From Halobellus salinus (GTDB lineage: Archaea; Halobacteriota; Halobacteria; Halobacteriales; Haloferacaceae), in NCBI RefSeq assembly GCF_014646875.1, contig NZ_BMOC01000004.1:110744-174743 (forward strand): a stretch of DNA of 64,000 nt, written 5' to 3'. The notes below the pieces were generated by a model. That model saw nothing but the letters and a program-made list of their open reading frames with translations, searched no databases and was not told the origin of the DNA. Of this stretch, positions 33,973-42,742 are shown in pieces. Numbering within the stretch: position 1 is the first letter of the stretch; each line of letters begins with the position of its first letter. A program made the translations under genes and the position numbers.

Positions 33973-34926
33973 ATGCTGGACGAACTCCTCGGCCGGGCCG
34001 AGCTGAAAGACCGGATCGAGGCACTCCAAGAGGAGAAGCGCCACCTCCAGCGCCGGGCAGAGGCCGAAGAGGAGCGGCGCTCGGAGGCCGCGCGGAAGCG
34101 CCAGGAGGCCGAAGCCGAGGTCAACCGGCTGGAGGACCGGATCGGGGGACTTGAAGAACGGATCGGGCGGCTTTCGGCGACCGACGACGTTGAGGTGTCG
34201 TTCCGCGGGACCGAGACCCTCCGCGGCGACCGTCGGGACGAGGTGCTCGCGCGGCTTGATTCGTTCGAGACCAGTGCGGAAGGAGCGCTGACCGCGATGG
34301 TCACCGAGGACGTTCCGGACGCCCTCCGCGACGTGCTCGGCGAGCGGACGGCGCTGATCAGGCGGGCGGCCCCGTGTCTGGTCTGCGTCGACGACGCCGG
34401 CTTGGTCGCGGCCGGACTCGCCCCGCCGACCCCGCCCGCGCCGTTCGTGGAGTGGGGCGACTCGTTCCGGATCGACCGGTCGTGGTTCGCCCCGGTCAAG
34501 CCGACGTGGGTCGCTCTCGTCCGGTCGGATCGGTTCGCGCTTGGGGTTTATGCTGGTGACGCGGTCACGCCGCTCGACGAGATCGAGTCCGACGTGCGGG
34601 GCACACACTCGAAAGGCGGGTTCTCGCAGGCGCGGTTCGAGCGCCGGCGGGACCAGCAGGTCGACGAACACCTCGGCCGCGCCCGCGAGGCGCTCGAAGC
34701 GCACCTCGGCGCCGACGCTGGCGAGGAGTCCCGAGCGGGATCCGGCGCCGACGGCCCGACACCCCCAGCCGACGCCGACGTGGTCGTGCTCGGTGAGCAG
34801 ACGGTGCTGGGGCGGTTCACCGACCTCGCAGACCGGACGGCCACGGTTGACGCCACGGGAGACCCCGCCGACGCGCTCCGGAGCGCGGTCCGGGACTTCT
34901 GGGCCGTCCGGCTGTCGCTTCTGTGA
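33973..34926 (+). CDS. VLRF1/Vms1-type peptidyl-tRNA hydrolase
   Basis: The 317-residue protein begins with a coiled coil (LKDRIEALQEEKRHLQRRAE, to about residue 65) and continues with a release-factor-like domain. The signature KGGFSQARFERRRDQQ (about 213-228) carries the glutamine that stands in for the GGQ of release factors; it is the hallmark of the Vms1/ANKZF1-like family that cleaves stalled peptidyl-tRNA in ribosome rescue. The archaeal branch lacks ankyrin repeats, as here. An acidic, Gly-Ala-rich insert lies near residue 255. Confidence 0.85.
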   Translation: MLDELLGRAELKDRIEALQEEKRHLQRRAEAEEERRSEAARKRQEAEAEVNRLEDRIGGLEERIGRLSATDDVEVSFRGTETLRGDRRDEVLARLDSFETSAEGALTAMVTEDVPDALRDVLGERTALIRRAAPCLVCVDDAGLVAAGLAPPTPPAPFVEWGDSFRIDRSWFAPVKPTWVALVRSDRFALGVYAGDAVTPLDEIESDVRGTHSKGGFSQARFERRRDQQVDEHLGRAREALEAHLGADAGEESRAGSGADGPTPPADADVVVLGEQTVLGRFTDLADRTATVDATGDPADALRSAVRDFWAVRLSLL

Positions 34927-35005
34927 TCCGGGTCGTGCCACCCAGACCGCCCGCATCCCCAACCGACCGCGACGACTAAGATCGGGGACCGTCATCTCCC
35001 AGACT

Positions 35006-36055
35006 GTGCCAGACACGCCAGCCACACACAGCGACCGGGTCGTCGTTCTCGCACACGGGCAGTTTCCCGGCCGGGCGAAGACCGCGGTCGGCGTGCTCAA
35101 ATACAGCGACAGCGATGTCGTGGCCGTTCTCGACCGCGAGCGCGCGGGCACCGCCGCCGCGGATCACCGGTCGGACCTCCCCGACGTTCCGATCGTGGCG
35201 TCGATGGACAACGCCCCGGCGGCCGACACGCTGCTCATTGGGATCGCGCCCATCGGCGGAGGGTTCGACGAGTCGTGGCGGCCGGACGTCCGAACCGCGA
35301 TCGAACGTGGGTGCGACGTAGTCGCGGGGCTCCACTACTTCCTCGCCGCCGACGACGAGTTCGCCGCACTCGCCGCCGAACACGGTGTCTCCCTCCGTGA
35401 CGTTCGGCGACCCGATCCGGACATCGGTGTCGCGGGCGGGCGGAGCGCCACCGTCGACGCCGACGTGGTGTTGACGGTCGGCACCGACTGCTCGGTGGGG
35501 AAAATGACCGTCGCGCTCGAACTGGTCGATGCGGCCCGCGAGCGCGGCGTCGACGCGGGGTTCGTTCCCACCGGGCAGACGGGGATCGTGATCGCCGGGT
35601 GGGGGACCCCGGTCGACCGGGTGGTCTCGGACTTCACCGCGGGCGCGGTTGAAGCCATGATCTCCGAGGCTAGCGACGACCACGACGTCCTGTTCGTGGA
35701 GGGACAAGGCAGCATCGTCCACCCGGCGTACTCGGCGGTCACCTGCGGGATCCTTCACGGCGCGATGCCCGACGCGATGGTCCTGTGTCACGAGGCGGGC
35801 CGGGAGGTGGTCCACGGCTACGAGTCGTTCGACCTCCCTCCGGTGCCGGAGTACGTCGACCGCTACGAGCAACTGGCCGCGCCGGTCCACGACAGCGAGG
35901 TCGTCGCGGGCGCGGTGAACACGAGCGGGATCGACGCGGACGGGGAAGCGCGAGCCGCGGCCGACGACTACGCCGACGCTATCGGTGCGCCCGCGACCGA
36001 CCCGATCCGGTTCGGCGCTGACGCGATCCTCGATCCGATCCTCGGAGGCCGGTAG
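35006..36055 (+). CDS. dgcN: DUF1611 protein, D-glutamate N-acetyltransferase DgcN-like
   Basis: The 349-residue protein has a nucleotide-binding-like N-terminal half (VVVLAHGQFPGRAKTAVGVL) and a P-loop-like motif GTDCSVGKMTVALEL (about 158-172), followed by FVPTGQTGIVIAGWG and VEGQGSIVHPAYSAVTCGIL. These are the landmarks of DUF1611. Members paired with a dipeptide-epimerase-like gene were recently described as DgcN and DgcA, which turn D-glutamate into L-glutamate through N-acetyl forms in marine bacteria and haloarchaea. The pair here (4-bp spacing) fits. No adjacent deacetylase (DgcB) is present. The GTG start at 35006 has cgactaag at about -28. Confidence 0.78.
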   Translation: MPDTPATHSDRVVVLAHGQFPGRAKTAVGVLKYSDSDVVAVLDRERAGTAAADHRSDLPDVPIVASMDNAPAADTLLIGIAPIGGGFDESWRPDVRTAIERGCDVVAGLHYFLAADDEFAALAAEHGVSLRDVRRPDPDIGVAGGRSATVDADVVLTVGTDCSVGKMTVALELVDAARERGVDAGFVPTGQTGIVIAGWGTPVDRVVSDFTAGAVEAMISEASDDHDVLFVEGQGSIVHPAYSAVTCGILHGAMPDAMVLCHEAGREVVHGYESFDLPPVPEYVDRYEQLAAPVHDSEVVAGAVNTSGIDADGEARAAADDYADAIGAPATDPIRFGADAILDPILGGR

Positions 36056-36058
36056 CGC

Positions 36059-37108
36059 ATGCTCGATACCGAGTTCGAGCGGGTTTCGCTTCCGATTTCG
36101 GACGCGTTCACCATCTCGCGCGGGACACAGGAGACCGCCGAGAACCTGGTGGTTCGGATCTCCGACGGGTCGGGGGCCACCGGCGTCGGCGCCGCCGCCC
36201 CCTCGCCCCACTACGGTGAGTCCGCCGCAACGGTCGAAGCCGTCCTCCCGGCTCTGCTGTCGGTCGTCGAGTCAGTCGGCGACCCGCACGCACGCCAGCG
36301 GATCGAGCGGGACCGAAAGGACGTGATCGCCGACAACCCCGCCGCCCACGCCGCGGTCGACATCGCACTCTCCGATCTCGCCGCGAAACGCCTTGGCGTC
36401 CCGCTGTACCGCAAGTGGGGACTCGACCCCGACGCGACCCCGATGACGTCGTTCACGATCGGGCTCGATTCAACTGACCGGATGCGGGAGAAGGCAGCGG
36501 CGGCGGCCGACGCGGGCCACGAGGTCCTGAAGGTGAAGCTCGGAACCGACCGCGATAGCGAAATCATCGCAGCGGTCAGAGACGCCGCGCCCGACGCCCG
36601 ACTGCGCGTCGACGCCAACGGGGCGTGGACCCCGAACGAAGCCATCCGGCAGATCGACGCGCTCGCGGACCACGACGTGGCGTTCGTCGAACAGCCGGTG
36701 CCCGCCGCCGACCCCGACGGGCTCCGATACGTGTACGAGCGCTCCCCGCTCCCGGTCGCGGCCGACGAGTCGTGTGTGACACTCCCGGACGTGCCCGCGG
36801 TCGCCGACCGGGCCGACATCGCGAACATCAAGCTCATGAAGTGCGGCGGACTCGGGCCGGCCCGCCGGATGATCCACGCTGCTCGCGCCCACGGATTGGA
36901 GGTGATGCTCGGGTGTATGATCGAGACGAACGCTGCGATCGCGGCGGCGTGTCACCTCGCGCCGCTACTGGACTACGCCGATCTCGACGGATCCCTTCTC
37001 CTCGAATCCGACCCCTACGCCGGCGTCCCGGTCGACGGCGACGGGATCCACCTGTCGGCGCTCGACGACCGCGGACTGGCCGGGACGGGCGCGCGACGGG
37101 ACGAGTGA
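36059..37108 (+). CDS. dgcA: Enolase-superfamily epimerase, DgcA-like
   Basis: The 349-residue protein is a muconate-lactonizing/dipeptide epimerase type member. It shows catalytic lysine motif VLKVKLG (about 158-164), metal ligands in RVDANGAW, FVEQPV and ADESC, the second lysine in NIKLMKCGG and the C-terminal DLDGSLLLESD. The family includes L-Ala-D/L-Glu epimerase and N-acetyl-Glu racemase (DgcA). Being 4 bp from the DUF1611 gene points to the D-glutamate pathway; otherwise a dipeptide epimerase annotation would be equally fair. Confidence 0.82.
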   Translation: MLDTEFERVSLPISDAFTISRGTQETAENLVVRISDGSGATGVGAAAPSPHYGESAATVEAVLPALLSVVESVGDPHARQRIERDRKDVIADNPAAHAAVDIALSDLAAKRLGVPLYRKWGLDPDATPMTSFTIGLDSTDRMREKAAAAADAGHEVLKVKLGTDRDSEIIAAVRDAAPDARLRVDANGAWTPNEAIRQIDALADHDVAFVEQPVPAADPDGLRYVYERSPLPVAADESCVTLPDVPAVADRADIANIKLMKCGGLGPARRMIHAARAHGLEVMLGCMIETNAAIAAACHLAPLLDYADLDGSLLLESDPYAGVPVDGDGIHLSALDDRGLAGTGARRDE

Positions 37109-37518
37109 GACCAGCGAAACAACGTCCGGGAGACCGGATCGCGCCGCTCAACCGTCGTCCCGCTCACGCGATGCTGGCTACAGAACCCATCAGGGCGGGA
37201 ATGGAAGGGGCTGCGCGCTTGACGAACCCGGACGATGCAAGCACCGAGGAGCGAACCGGGCGAGACCGGAGGTCTCGCTGGAAACCGGCGGCCCGCCGCC
37301 GGTGACGCAGTGAGCGACGAAGCGCGTCGTCCGAGAGGGCCGCCCTCTCAGGATCACGAAAGACGCTGCGCGTCTCTCGGACGACAGCGAGTCCCGGGAG
37401 TCGAGCGCGCAGAGGCCTTCGGGCTCGTAGTCGGTCCGTTCACATCAGCGCTGCCTACTCCCACATCGCACGGTTCCGCGAACGAAGCGCTTAGAAGTGG
37501 TTCGGGCGTAATACGGGT
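37109..37518. other. 410-bp non-coding stretch with strong RNA-like hairpins
   Basis: No gene is supported here. The plus strand holds several perfect stems: CGAGACC/GGTCTCG (37261-37277), CCGGCGGC/GCCGCCGG (37285-37302), an 11-bp outer stem GTCGTCCGAGA/TCTCGGACGAC (37326-37385), and inside it AGAGGG/CCCTCT (37334-37348) and AGACGC/GCGTCT (37361-37375), the first overlapping the outer stem. The last three could form a three-way junction. It does not show the core motifs of RNase P or SRP RNA. It could be a small RNA, or the degenerate end of a mobile element. A weak TATA-like gcttagaag (37489-37497) precedes the next gene. Confidence 0.4.
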
Positions 37519-37788
37519 ATGACCGACTCCGACCCACAGATCACGCTGTACCGACTCCAGGCGTGCCCGTTCTGCGAGCGCGTCGTGCGGGTGCTCGACG
37601 ACCTCGACGTAGCGTACGACTCCCGGTTCGTCGAGCCGATGCACTCCGAGCGCAACGTCGTCAAACGTGTCTCGGGCAAGCGGAGCGTCCCAGCGATCGT
37701 CGACGGTAACACCGGGGTCACGATGTCGGAATCCGCAAACATCGTGGCGTACCTCGAACGCACCTACGGCGACGGGGGGGCCGCCTGA
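37519..37788 (+). CDS. Glutaredoxin-like protein (CPFC)
   Basis: The 89-residue protein has the dithiol motif CPFC at residues 16-19, the cis-proline region RSVPAIVDG and C-terminal SESANIVAYLERTYG. It is a paralog of the protein at 6423. Its stop overlaps the start of a thioredoxin-fold protein that has no cysteines, so the two are made together and may form a redox pair. Confidence 0.88.
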   Translation: MTDSDPQITLYRLQACPFCERVVRVLDDLDVAYDSRFVEPMHSERNVVKRVSGKRSVPAIVDGNTGVTMSESANIVAYLERTYGDGGAA

Positions 37789-38297
37789 TGGAGTTGGGGT
37801 TCGAGGTCATCGACCTCCCGACGAGCGACCATCCGGAACCCGGCGACACCGCCCCCGACTTCACCCGGCCGCTGGTCGGCCCGGAGTACTGGGCGGACGC
37901 GTCGCTGTCGGACGTCGTCGGGGGGCCGACGCTGCTCGCGTTCCACCCGATGGACGGCGCCTTCCCCGCGACGTATATGTGGAACGCGATCGACGACCAC
38001 GGGTTCGCCGAGGACGTCCAACTGGTCGGCGTTTCCGCGTCGTCGCCGTACGAGCACAAGGACCTCCTCGAAGAGCGCGCCGAGGGCGCCCGGCTCTTTT
38101 CCGACCCTGACGCGGGCGTTGCGGAGGCGTACGACGTCGAGAACCACCTCGACGGAATGGAAGGCGTGACCGAACACCGACCGGCGGTGTTCCTGCTTGA
38201 CGCCGACCGGACGGTCCAGTACGCGTGGGTCGCCGACGAGTGGCCGGCGTTCCCCGACTACGAGGAGGTCGCCGCGGCGATCGACGAGCACGCATAG
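37788..38297 (+). CDS. Peroxiredoxin-fold protein lacking cysteine
   Basis: The 169-residue protein has the AhpC/TSA fold pattern: GDTAPDFTRPLVG, TLLAFHPMDGAFPATYMW (where peroxiredoxins have a Pro-x-x-x-Thr/Ser-x-x-Cys site), LVGVSASSPYEHKDLLEE and EHRPAVFLLDADRTVQYAWV. There is no cysteine anywhere, so the usual peroxidase chemistry is not possible. It begins at the last base of the glutaredoxin stop (tgatg). It could be a chaperone-like or regulatory partner; function unknown. Confidence 0.75.
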   Translation: MELGFEVIDLPTSDHPEPGDTAPDFTRPLVGPEYWADASLSDVVGGPTLLAFHPMDGAFPATYMWNAIDDHGFAEDVQLVGVSASSPYEHKDLLEERAEGARLFSDPDAGVAEAYDVENHLDGMEGVTEHRPAVFLLDADRTVQYAWVADEWPAFPDYEEVAAAIDEHA

Positions 38298-38414
38298 GTA
38301 GCAATAGCTCTCCGAAGGCACTGGTTCGTTAGGGCTGAAATCGGAGAGAACAGCGCGGAGACGACCGTGGAAGCCCCCGCGCAACCGATCCGAGCCTTCT
38401 GCCCGAGGTGATCC

Positions 38415-38945
38415 TCAGACTTCCCGCGTGAGTCCGTCCCGAAAGTCCCGGCCGAAATAGTGACCCACGATCGAGACGAGGAAGCCAGTTCCGACCCCGA
38501 CGCCGACGATCGCGACGCCGTAGTCCGCGAGGAACTGCACCGCGACCGGCGCGAAGATGCTTGTGAGCGTCCCGAGCAGGAACGCCGTGCCCGCCGCGAC
38601 CGCACCGGCGAGGCCGACCTCCAGGTATCGGCTGCGGGAGCCGATCAGCCCCGCCGCGAACGCGACCGCGAGCAGCCCGAGGAACCGTCCGACCGACCCC
38701 ACGATCGGGATCGCTCCGCCCGCGACCACGCCCGCGACGGAGGCGACGAGGATCACGAGGAACGACCGGAGCGAGAAGGAGGGACCGACCCCAGACGGCA
38801 GCAGGCCGCGGAGCCGACTTCCGGAGCTGGCATCGCTCGTACTGTCGGCGCGACCGGCCGCGTCGATGCCGGTGTCGTCGTTGAGGTCGTCGAGCAGCGC
38901 GGCGGGGTCGTCGTAGTCGGCGTCGCGTTCGTCGGAGCGTTGCAT
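38415..38945 (-). CDS. DUF456-like small membrane protein
   Basis: The 176-residue protein has an acidic, disordered N-terminus (DERDADYDDPAALLDDLNDD) and about four Gly-Ala-rich membrane helices from residue 60 on (FLVILVASVAGVVAGG, FLGLLAVAFAAGLIG, YGVAIVGVGVGTGFLVSIVG). It is a haloarchaeal membrane protein of unknown function, loosely like DUF456. The ATG at 38945 starts directly before the acidic segment. It is divergent from gatD. Confidence 0.6.
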   Translation of the reverse strand: MQRSDERDADYDDPAALLDDLNDDTGIDAAGRADSTSDASSGSRLRGLLPSGVGPSFSLRSFLVILVASVAGVVAGGAIPIVGSVGRFLGLLAVAFAAGLIGSRSRYLEVGLAGAVAAGTAFLLGTLTSIFAPVAVQFLADYGVAIVGVGVGTGFLVSIVGHYFGRDFRDGLTREV

Positions 38946-39131
38946 ACGGGGTTGTAGGCGTCGCGCGTGGTTACTCTTGTGCCTGCTTCGGCCCGACCGA
39001 GTTCGGATGCACGACAGCCGACCGAGAATTCGCAGTCGGGCGGGAATGAAATCGGCTTTCGAGATGTTCGTGATCGATCCGACGACGGGCAATGGAGTGG
39101 ATTCAAGTCCGCGCCGGGGATACCTGGGAGT

Positions 39132-40385
39132 ATGAACCCCGGAGACCGCGTCCGTGTCGACCGCGCGGGCGTCACGAATGAGGGTGTGTTGATGCCCTCC
39201 TCGACCCCGGACCACCTCGTGGTCAAACTCGACGGCGGGTACAACGTCGGGATCGAACGCGCCGAGGCCGACGTCAAAGTCGTCGAATCCGACGTCTACG
39301 ACGTCGACTCCGCACACTCGGAGTCCGAGACCTCCGAGATCGAGTTCGACGAGGCCCTCCCGACGATCTCGCTCATCTCAACCGGCGGCACGATCGCCTC
39401 CACCGTCGACTACCGAACCGGCGCCGTCACCGCGCAGTTCGACGCCGAGGACGTGCTCCGCGCGGTCCCCGACCTCGCCGGGCGCGCCAACTACCGCGGC
39501 CGGGTCGTCGCCAACATCCTGTCGGAGAACATGACCGCCGGCGTGTGGCAGGACCTCGCCGAGGTCGTCGCCGAGGAGATCCGCGCGGGCGCCGACGGCG
39601 TGGTGGTGATGCACGGCACCGACACGATGCAGTTCACCGCGTCGGCGCTGTCGTACATGCTCGACACGCCCGTGCCGATCGTGTTCACCGGCAGCCAGCG
39701 CTCTGCGGACCGCCCGTCGTCGGACAACGTTATGAACGCGGTCTCGGCGGTCGAGGCCGCCAAATCCGACGCCGCGGAGGTGCTCGTGTGTATGCACGCC
39801 TCGACCGACGACAACGCGTGCGCGCTCCACCGCGGCACGAGAGTTCGAAAGAACCACACCTCCCGCCGGGACGCCTTCGAGACCGTCGGCGCCGAACCGG
39901 TAGGCAACGTCGACTACGACTCCGGAACCGTCGAGTTCCGTCGTGAGTACGCCGAGCGCGACGCCGTCGACCTCAACGTCCGAACCGGGCTGAACGGGAA
40001 CGTCGACCTCCTCAAATCCACGCCCGGGCTGGACGTCGATCGGTACGCCGACATGCTCCGCGACGCCGATATCGACGGGCTCGTGATCGAGGGGACCGGG
40101 CTCGGCCACGTCCACACCGACCTCATCCCGGTCGTCGAGGAACTGACCGACGACGGCGTCGTGGTCGCGATGACCAGCCAGTGTCTGGCGGGTCGCGTCT
40201 GCGACCGGGTGTATGACACCGGCCGCGACCTGCTTGACGCCGGCGTCGTCGAAGCCGGCGACACGCTCCCCGGGACGGCGAAGGTGAAGCTGATGTGGGC
40301 GCTGGAGAACCTCGCGCACCCCGCCGACGCGATGCGGCGGTCGCTCGCGGGCGAACTCCAGGAGCGGTCGGTTCCGTGGACCTAA
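39132..40385 (+). CDS. gatD: Glu-tRNA(Gln) amidotransferase subunit D
   Basis: GatD is the asparaginase-like subunit that releases ammonia for the archaeal GatDE enzyme, which turns Glu-tRNA-Gln into Gln-tRNA-Gln. The 417-residue protein has an N-terminal barrel (to about residue 65) and the asparaginase motifs ISTGGTIAS (about 78-86) and MHGTDTM (about 160-166), with the catalytic lysine region FTGSQRSADRPSSDN following. The C-terminal LAGRVCDRVYDTGRDLL is also conserved. The ATG at 39132 gives MNPGDRVRVDRAGVTNEG, the usual N-terminus. gatE is not in the window. Confidence 0.95.
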   Translation: MNPGDRVRVDRAGVTNEGVLMPSSTPDHLVVKLDGGYNVGIERAEADVKVVESDVYDVDSAHSESETSEIEFDEALPTISLISTGGTIASTVDYRTGAVTAQFDAEDVLRAVPDLAGRANYRGRVVANILSENMTAGVWQDLAEVVAEEIRAGADGVVVMHGTDTMQFTASALSYMLDTPVPIVFTGSQRSADRPSSDNVMNAVSAVEAAKSDAAEVLVCMHASTDDNACALHRGTRVRKNHTSRRDAFETVGAEPVGNVDYDSGTVEFRREYAERDAVDLNVRTGLNGNVDLLKSTPGLDVDRYADMLRDADIDGLVIEGTGLGHVHTDLIPVVEELTDDGVVVAMTSQCLAGRVCDRVYDTGRDLLDAGVVEAGDTLPGTAKVKLMWALENLAHPADAMRRSLAGELQERSVPWT

Positions 40386-40447
40386 CGGCGGCGGCCAGCC
40401 GAACTCGGCTCCGACGAACCACCGGACGACGAGACCCCCCGTAGCAG

Positions 40448-40738
40448 ATGACCGACGACAACGCCACCACTTCACCGCGAGACCCGGACGAGAGCCCCAC
40501 TGCGGACGCAGCCTACGTCTGCAGCGACTGCAGCCGCGCGTTCCACACCGCGGACCTCCGGGTCCTCCACCGCGGCGTCAGGCACCCGAACGCGCTCGAC
40601 GCCGCGGAGCAGGAGGCGTACCGAGAGGTCTATCTGGAAGAAGAGCGGGCGATCCGGTCGTTTCGCATCCGTGCGCTCGGGATTCTGGTCGTCCTGTACT
40701 TCGGGCTACTGTTCCTCTATGTGGTCTATGCGTCGTGA
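40448..40738 (+). CDS. Small zinc-finger membrane protein
   Basis: The 96-residue protein has a C2H2-like zinc site CSDCSRAFHTADLRVLHRGV, with the second His four to five residues later (about residues 24-46), followed by one C-terminal membrane helix (IRALGILVVLYFGLLFLYVV). This combination is conserved in haloarchaea with no known function. The downstream membrane protein starts 11 bp inside this gene, so the two are translationally coupled. Confidence 0.7.
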   Translation: MTDDNATTSPRDPDESPTADAAYVCSDCSRAFHTADLRVLHRGVRHPNALDAAEQEAYREVYLEEERAIRSFRIRALGILVVLYFGLLFLYVVYAS

Positions 40739-42194
40739 AGCGCCGCGGTGGCTCCCCCGGATTGCGGGCGTCGCGGTTGCGACTGCCGTGTCTGTGGTCG
40801 GCATCGCCATTCTCGCCCGCGGTGTCGCCGCGAGCAACGCCGCGGTCGGGCTCTCGGACGCCGCCGGCGACGCCCTGGCGGTCCCGCGGTGGCTCTACGT
40901 CGCGACCGGCGGCGCCGCCATCGGCGCCTCTGCGCTGCTCGCGGGCTTTGTCACCGACCGCGGATTCGTGGCGGCGATCCACAGGTGGCGGCGCGACCTC
41001 GGCGGCGGTCGCGTCCGTCGCGTCGCCGGTACCGCAGCGGGTGTCGTCGGCGCCGGCCTCGTCACGCTCGTGGTCTACCGCGGGTTCGCCGGCCCCCAGA
41101 TCTCGACGGTCAACTTCGCGGTGGTCGTGACCTTCGCGGGCGGACGCGCGGGGTTGACGATGGCGGCCTACCTGGTCGGCAACGTCTGGCCCGCACTGAA
41201 CCCCCTCCGAGCCCTCAGCCGGCTCCCGACCGGGATCGTGGCGTACCCCGATCGGCTTGGGCGGTGGCCCGCACTCGCCGGGATCTTACTCCTCGTGTGG
41301 GTGGAGACGACGACCGGCGTGACCAGCCGCCCCGACGTGCTCGCGACCGCCGTCCTCGGGTACGCAGTCGTCGCCGTCGCGGGCGTGCTCCTGGTCGGCG
41401 GCGACGCGTGGGCCCGGAACGCCGACCCGATAGCGACCGCGTTCCGGTTCTACGGCCGGGTTGCGCCGCTGTCGTGGGAGGCCGGGCGGCTCACTGCGTC
41501 GATCCCCGGGATGCGGTTGGTGCCGGACGTAGACCCGGACGGCAACGTCGTCGGGCGGGACGAGGGAGCGAACACCGCCGACCGCCTCGTCTCAGGACTC
41601 GACGACGTCGCGATTGCGGTGGCGCTGGTGTGGGAACTGACGTTCAGCGGGTTCGTCACGACCGAGCAGGGCGCCGCCGCGGTCCGTGCGGTCGCAGCAG
41701 TCGGGGCCCCGCCGGTGGCGATCTACGCGACACTGTTTTTCGGCGGCTTCGCCGCGTTCTACCTCGCGTTTCTCGGCGCAGCACGGGTCGCGACCCGACT
41801 GCTTCGCACCACGCGCTCGCCCCGGACGCTCGCGGTCGCGTTCGCCCCCTCGCTGCTGATCGTCGCCGCGGGCTACCACCTCGCGCACTACTTTGGCTTC
41901 TTTCTCTCGCTATCGCCCTCGCTTGCGGCGGCGCTCGTCTCGCCGCTGTCGGCACCCGCAAACCCGACCGTGTTCACGCTCCCGGCGTGGGTGTCGGCGC
42001 TCAACATCGCGTTCGTGCTCGGCGGCCACCTGGTGGCGATCTGGGTGGCTCACTCGACGGCCTACCGGCTGTTCCCCAGTCGGTTGCAGGCCATCCGGAG
42101 CCAGTACCCGTTCGTGCTCGTCATGATCGGGTACACCGCGGTGAGTCTGTGGTTGATCTCGCTGCCGACCGCGTCGCCAGCGTTCTTGGGGTGA
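40728..42194 (+). CDS. Large haloarchaeal multi-pass membrane protein
   Basis: The 488-residue protein has about 11-12 membrane helices with little soluble sequence. Notable segments are VYRGFAGPQISTVNFAVVVT, WPALNPLRALSRLPTG, the polar loop GRDEGANTADRLVSGLDD and AAGYHLAHYFGFFLSLSPS with two histidines in or near a helix. It is not a known transporter family that I can name. The ATG at 40728 overlaps the upstream stop region by 11 bp; it follows the zinc-finger protein, and a third small membrane protein follows at 42273, suggesting one operon. Confidence 0.65.
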   Translation: MRREAPRWLPRIAGVAVATAVSVVGIAILARGVAASNAAVGLSDAAGDALAVPRWLYVATGGAAIGASALLAGFVTDRGFVAAIHRWRRDLGGGRVRRVAGTAAGVVGAGLVTLVVYRGFAGPQISTVNFAVVVTFAGGRAGLTMAAYLVGNVWPALNPLRALSRLPTGIVAYPDRLGRWPALAGILLLVWVETTTGVTSRPDVLATAVLGYAVVAVAGVLLVGGDAWARNADPIATAFRFYGRVAPLSWEAGRLTASIPGMRLVPDVDPDGNVVGRDEGANTADRLVSGLDDVAIAVALVWELTFSGFVTTEQGAAAVRAVAAVGAPPVAIYATLFFGGFAAFYLAFLGAARVATRLLRTTRSPRTLAVAFAPSLLIVAAGYHLAHYFGFFLSLSPSLAAALVSPLSAPANPTVFTLPAWVSALNIAFVLGGHLVAIWVAHSTAYRLFPSRLQAIRSQYPFVLVMIGYTAVSLWLISLPTASPAFLG

Positions 42195-42272
42195 GCGCGG
42201 CGTGGGTGTAATCGGGATTTCAGTCTCCGTCACACATACCCTGGCGTCCCCACACCGTTTGATTGGTACTCT

Positions 42273-42443
42273 ATGTCCGCGTTCCAGAGCCCACTCGTGC
42301 GCTACGGGATCGCCCTGCCCAGTGCCGTTATTGCCGTTGCGGTCGGTTTTCTGGTGTTCGACGGCACGGCCCGACTGGTCGCGTTCGGGATCGCTGCCCT
42401 CGACCTCCTGGTCCTGCCGCAGATTATGAAAAAGGCCGCGTGA
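42273..42443 (+). CDS. 56-residue membrane protein
   Basis: The open frame from ATG 42273 encodes MSAFQSPLVRYGIALPSAVI and on to QIMKKAA. It has two short hydrophobic segments (about 12-28 and 34-50) with a polar turn. The G+C third-position bias and the coherent membrane pattern support coding. It lies 78 bp after the larger membrane protein and may be part of the same functional group. Function unknown. Confidence 0.6.
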   Translation: MSAFQSPLVRYGIALPSAVIAVAVGFLVFDGTARLVAFGIAALDLLVLPQIMKKAA

Positions 42444-42667
42444 GCCGCCGTGCTCGACAGCCCGTCCGCGTCCGGTGGTGTCTCCGACCGGGGCCGGGAC
42501 CGGGCTGTTCGGAGTGGCGGACGCCCGCCTTCGGCCTGCTCGCGGCTTCCGGCGGTTCGGAGGTTGAGCCTCCCCCGATCCCGCTGGCTGGGACGGCGAC
42601 TCAACACTGCGCGCTTTTGTCCTCGCAAGATCGCTCGCTATCGCTCGGTGACCTGTGTCGGGAGAAG

Positions 42668-42742
<75 letters not shown>

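Noticed and set aside
37109..37518. RNase P RNA or SRP RNA gene
   Set aside because: Strong hairpins are present, but the universal core motifs of either RNA were not found on either strand.
40748..42211. 487-codon second frame over the membrane protein
   Set aside because: It is Arg-rich without hydrophobic segments and overlaps a frame with a coherent membrane pattern and coupled start.
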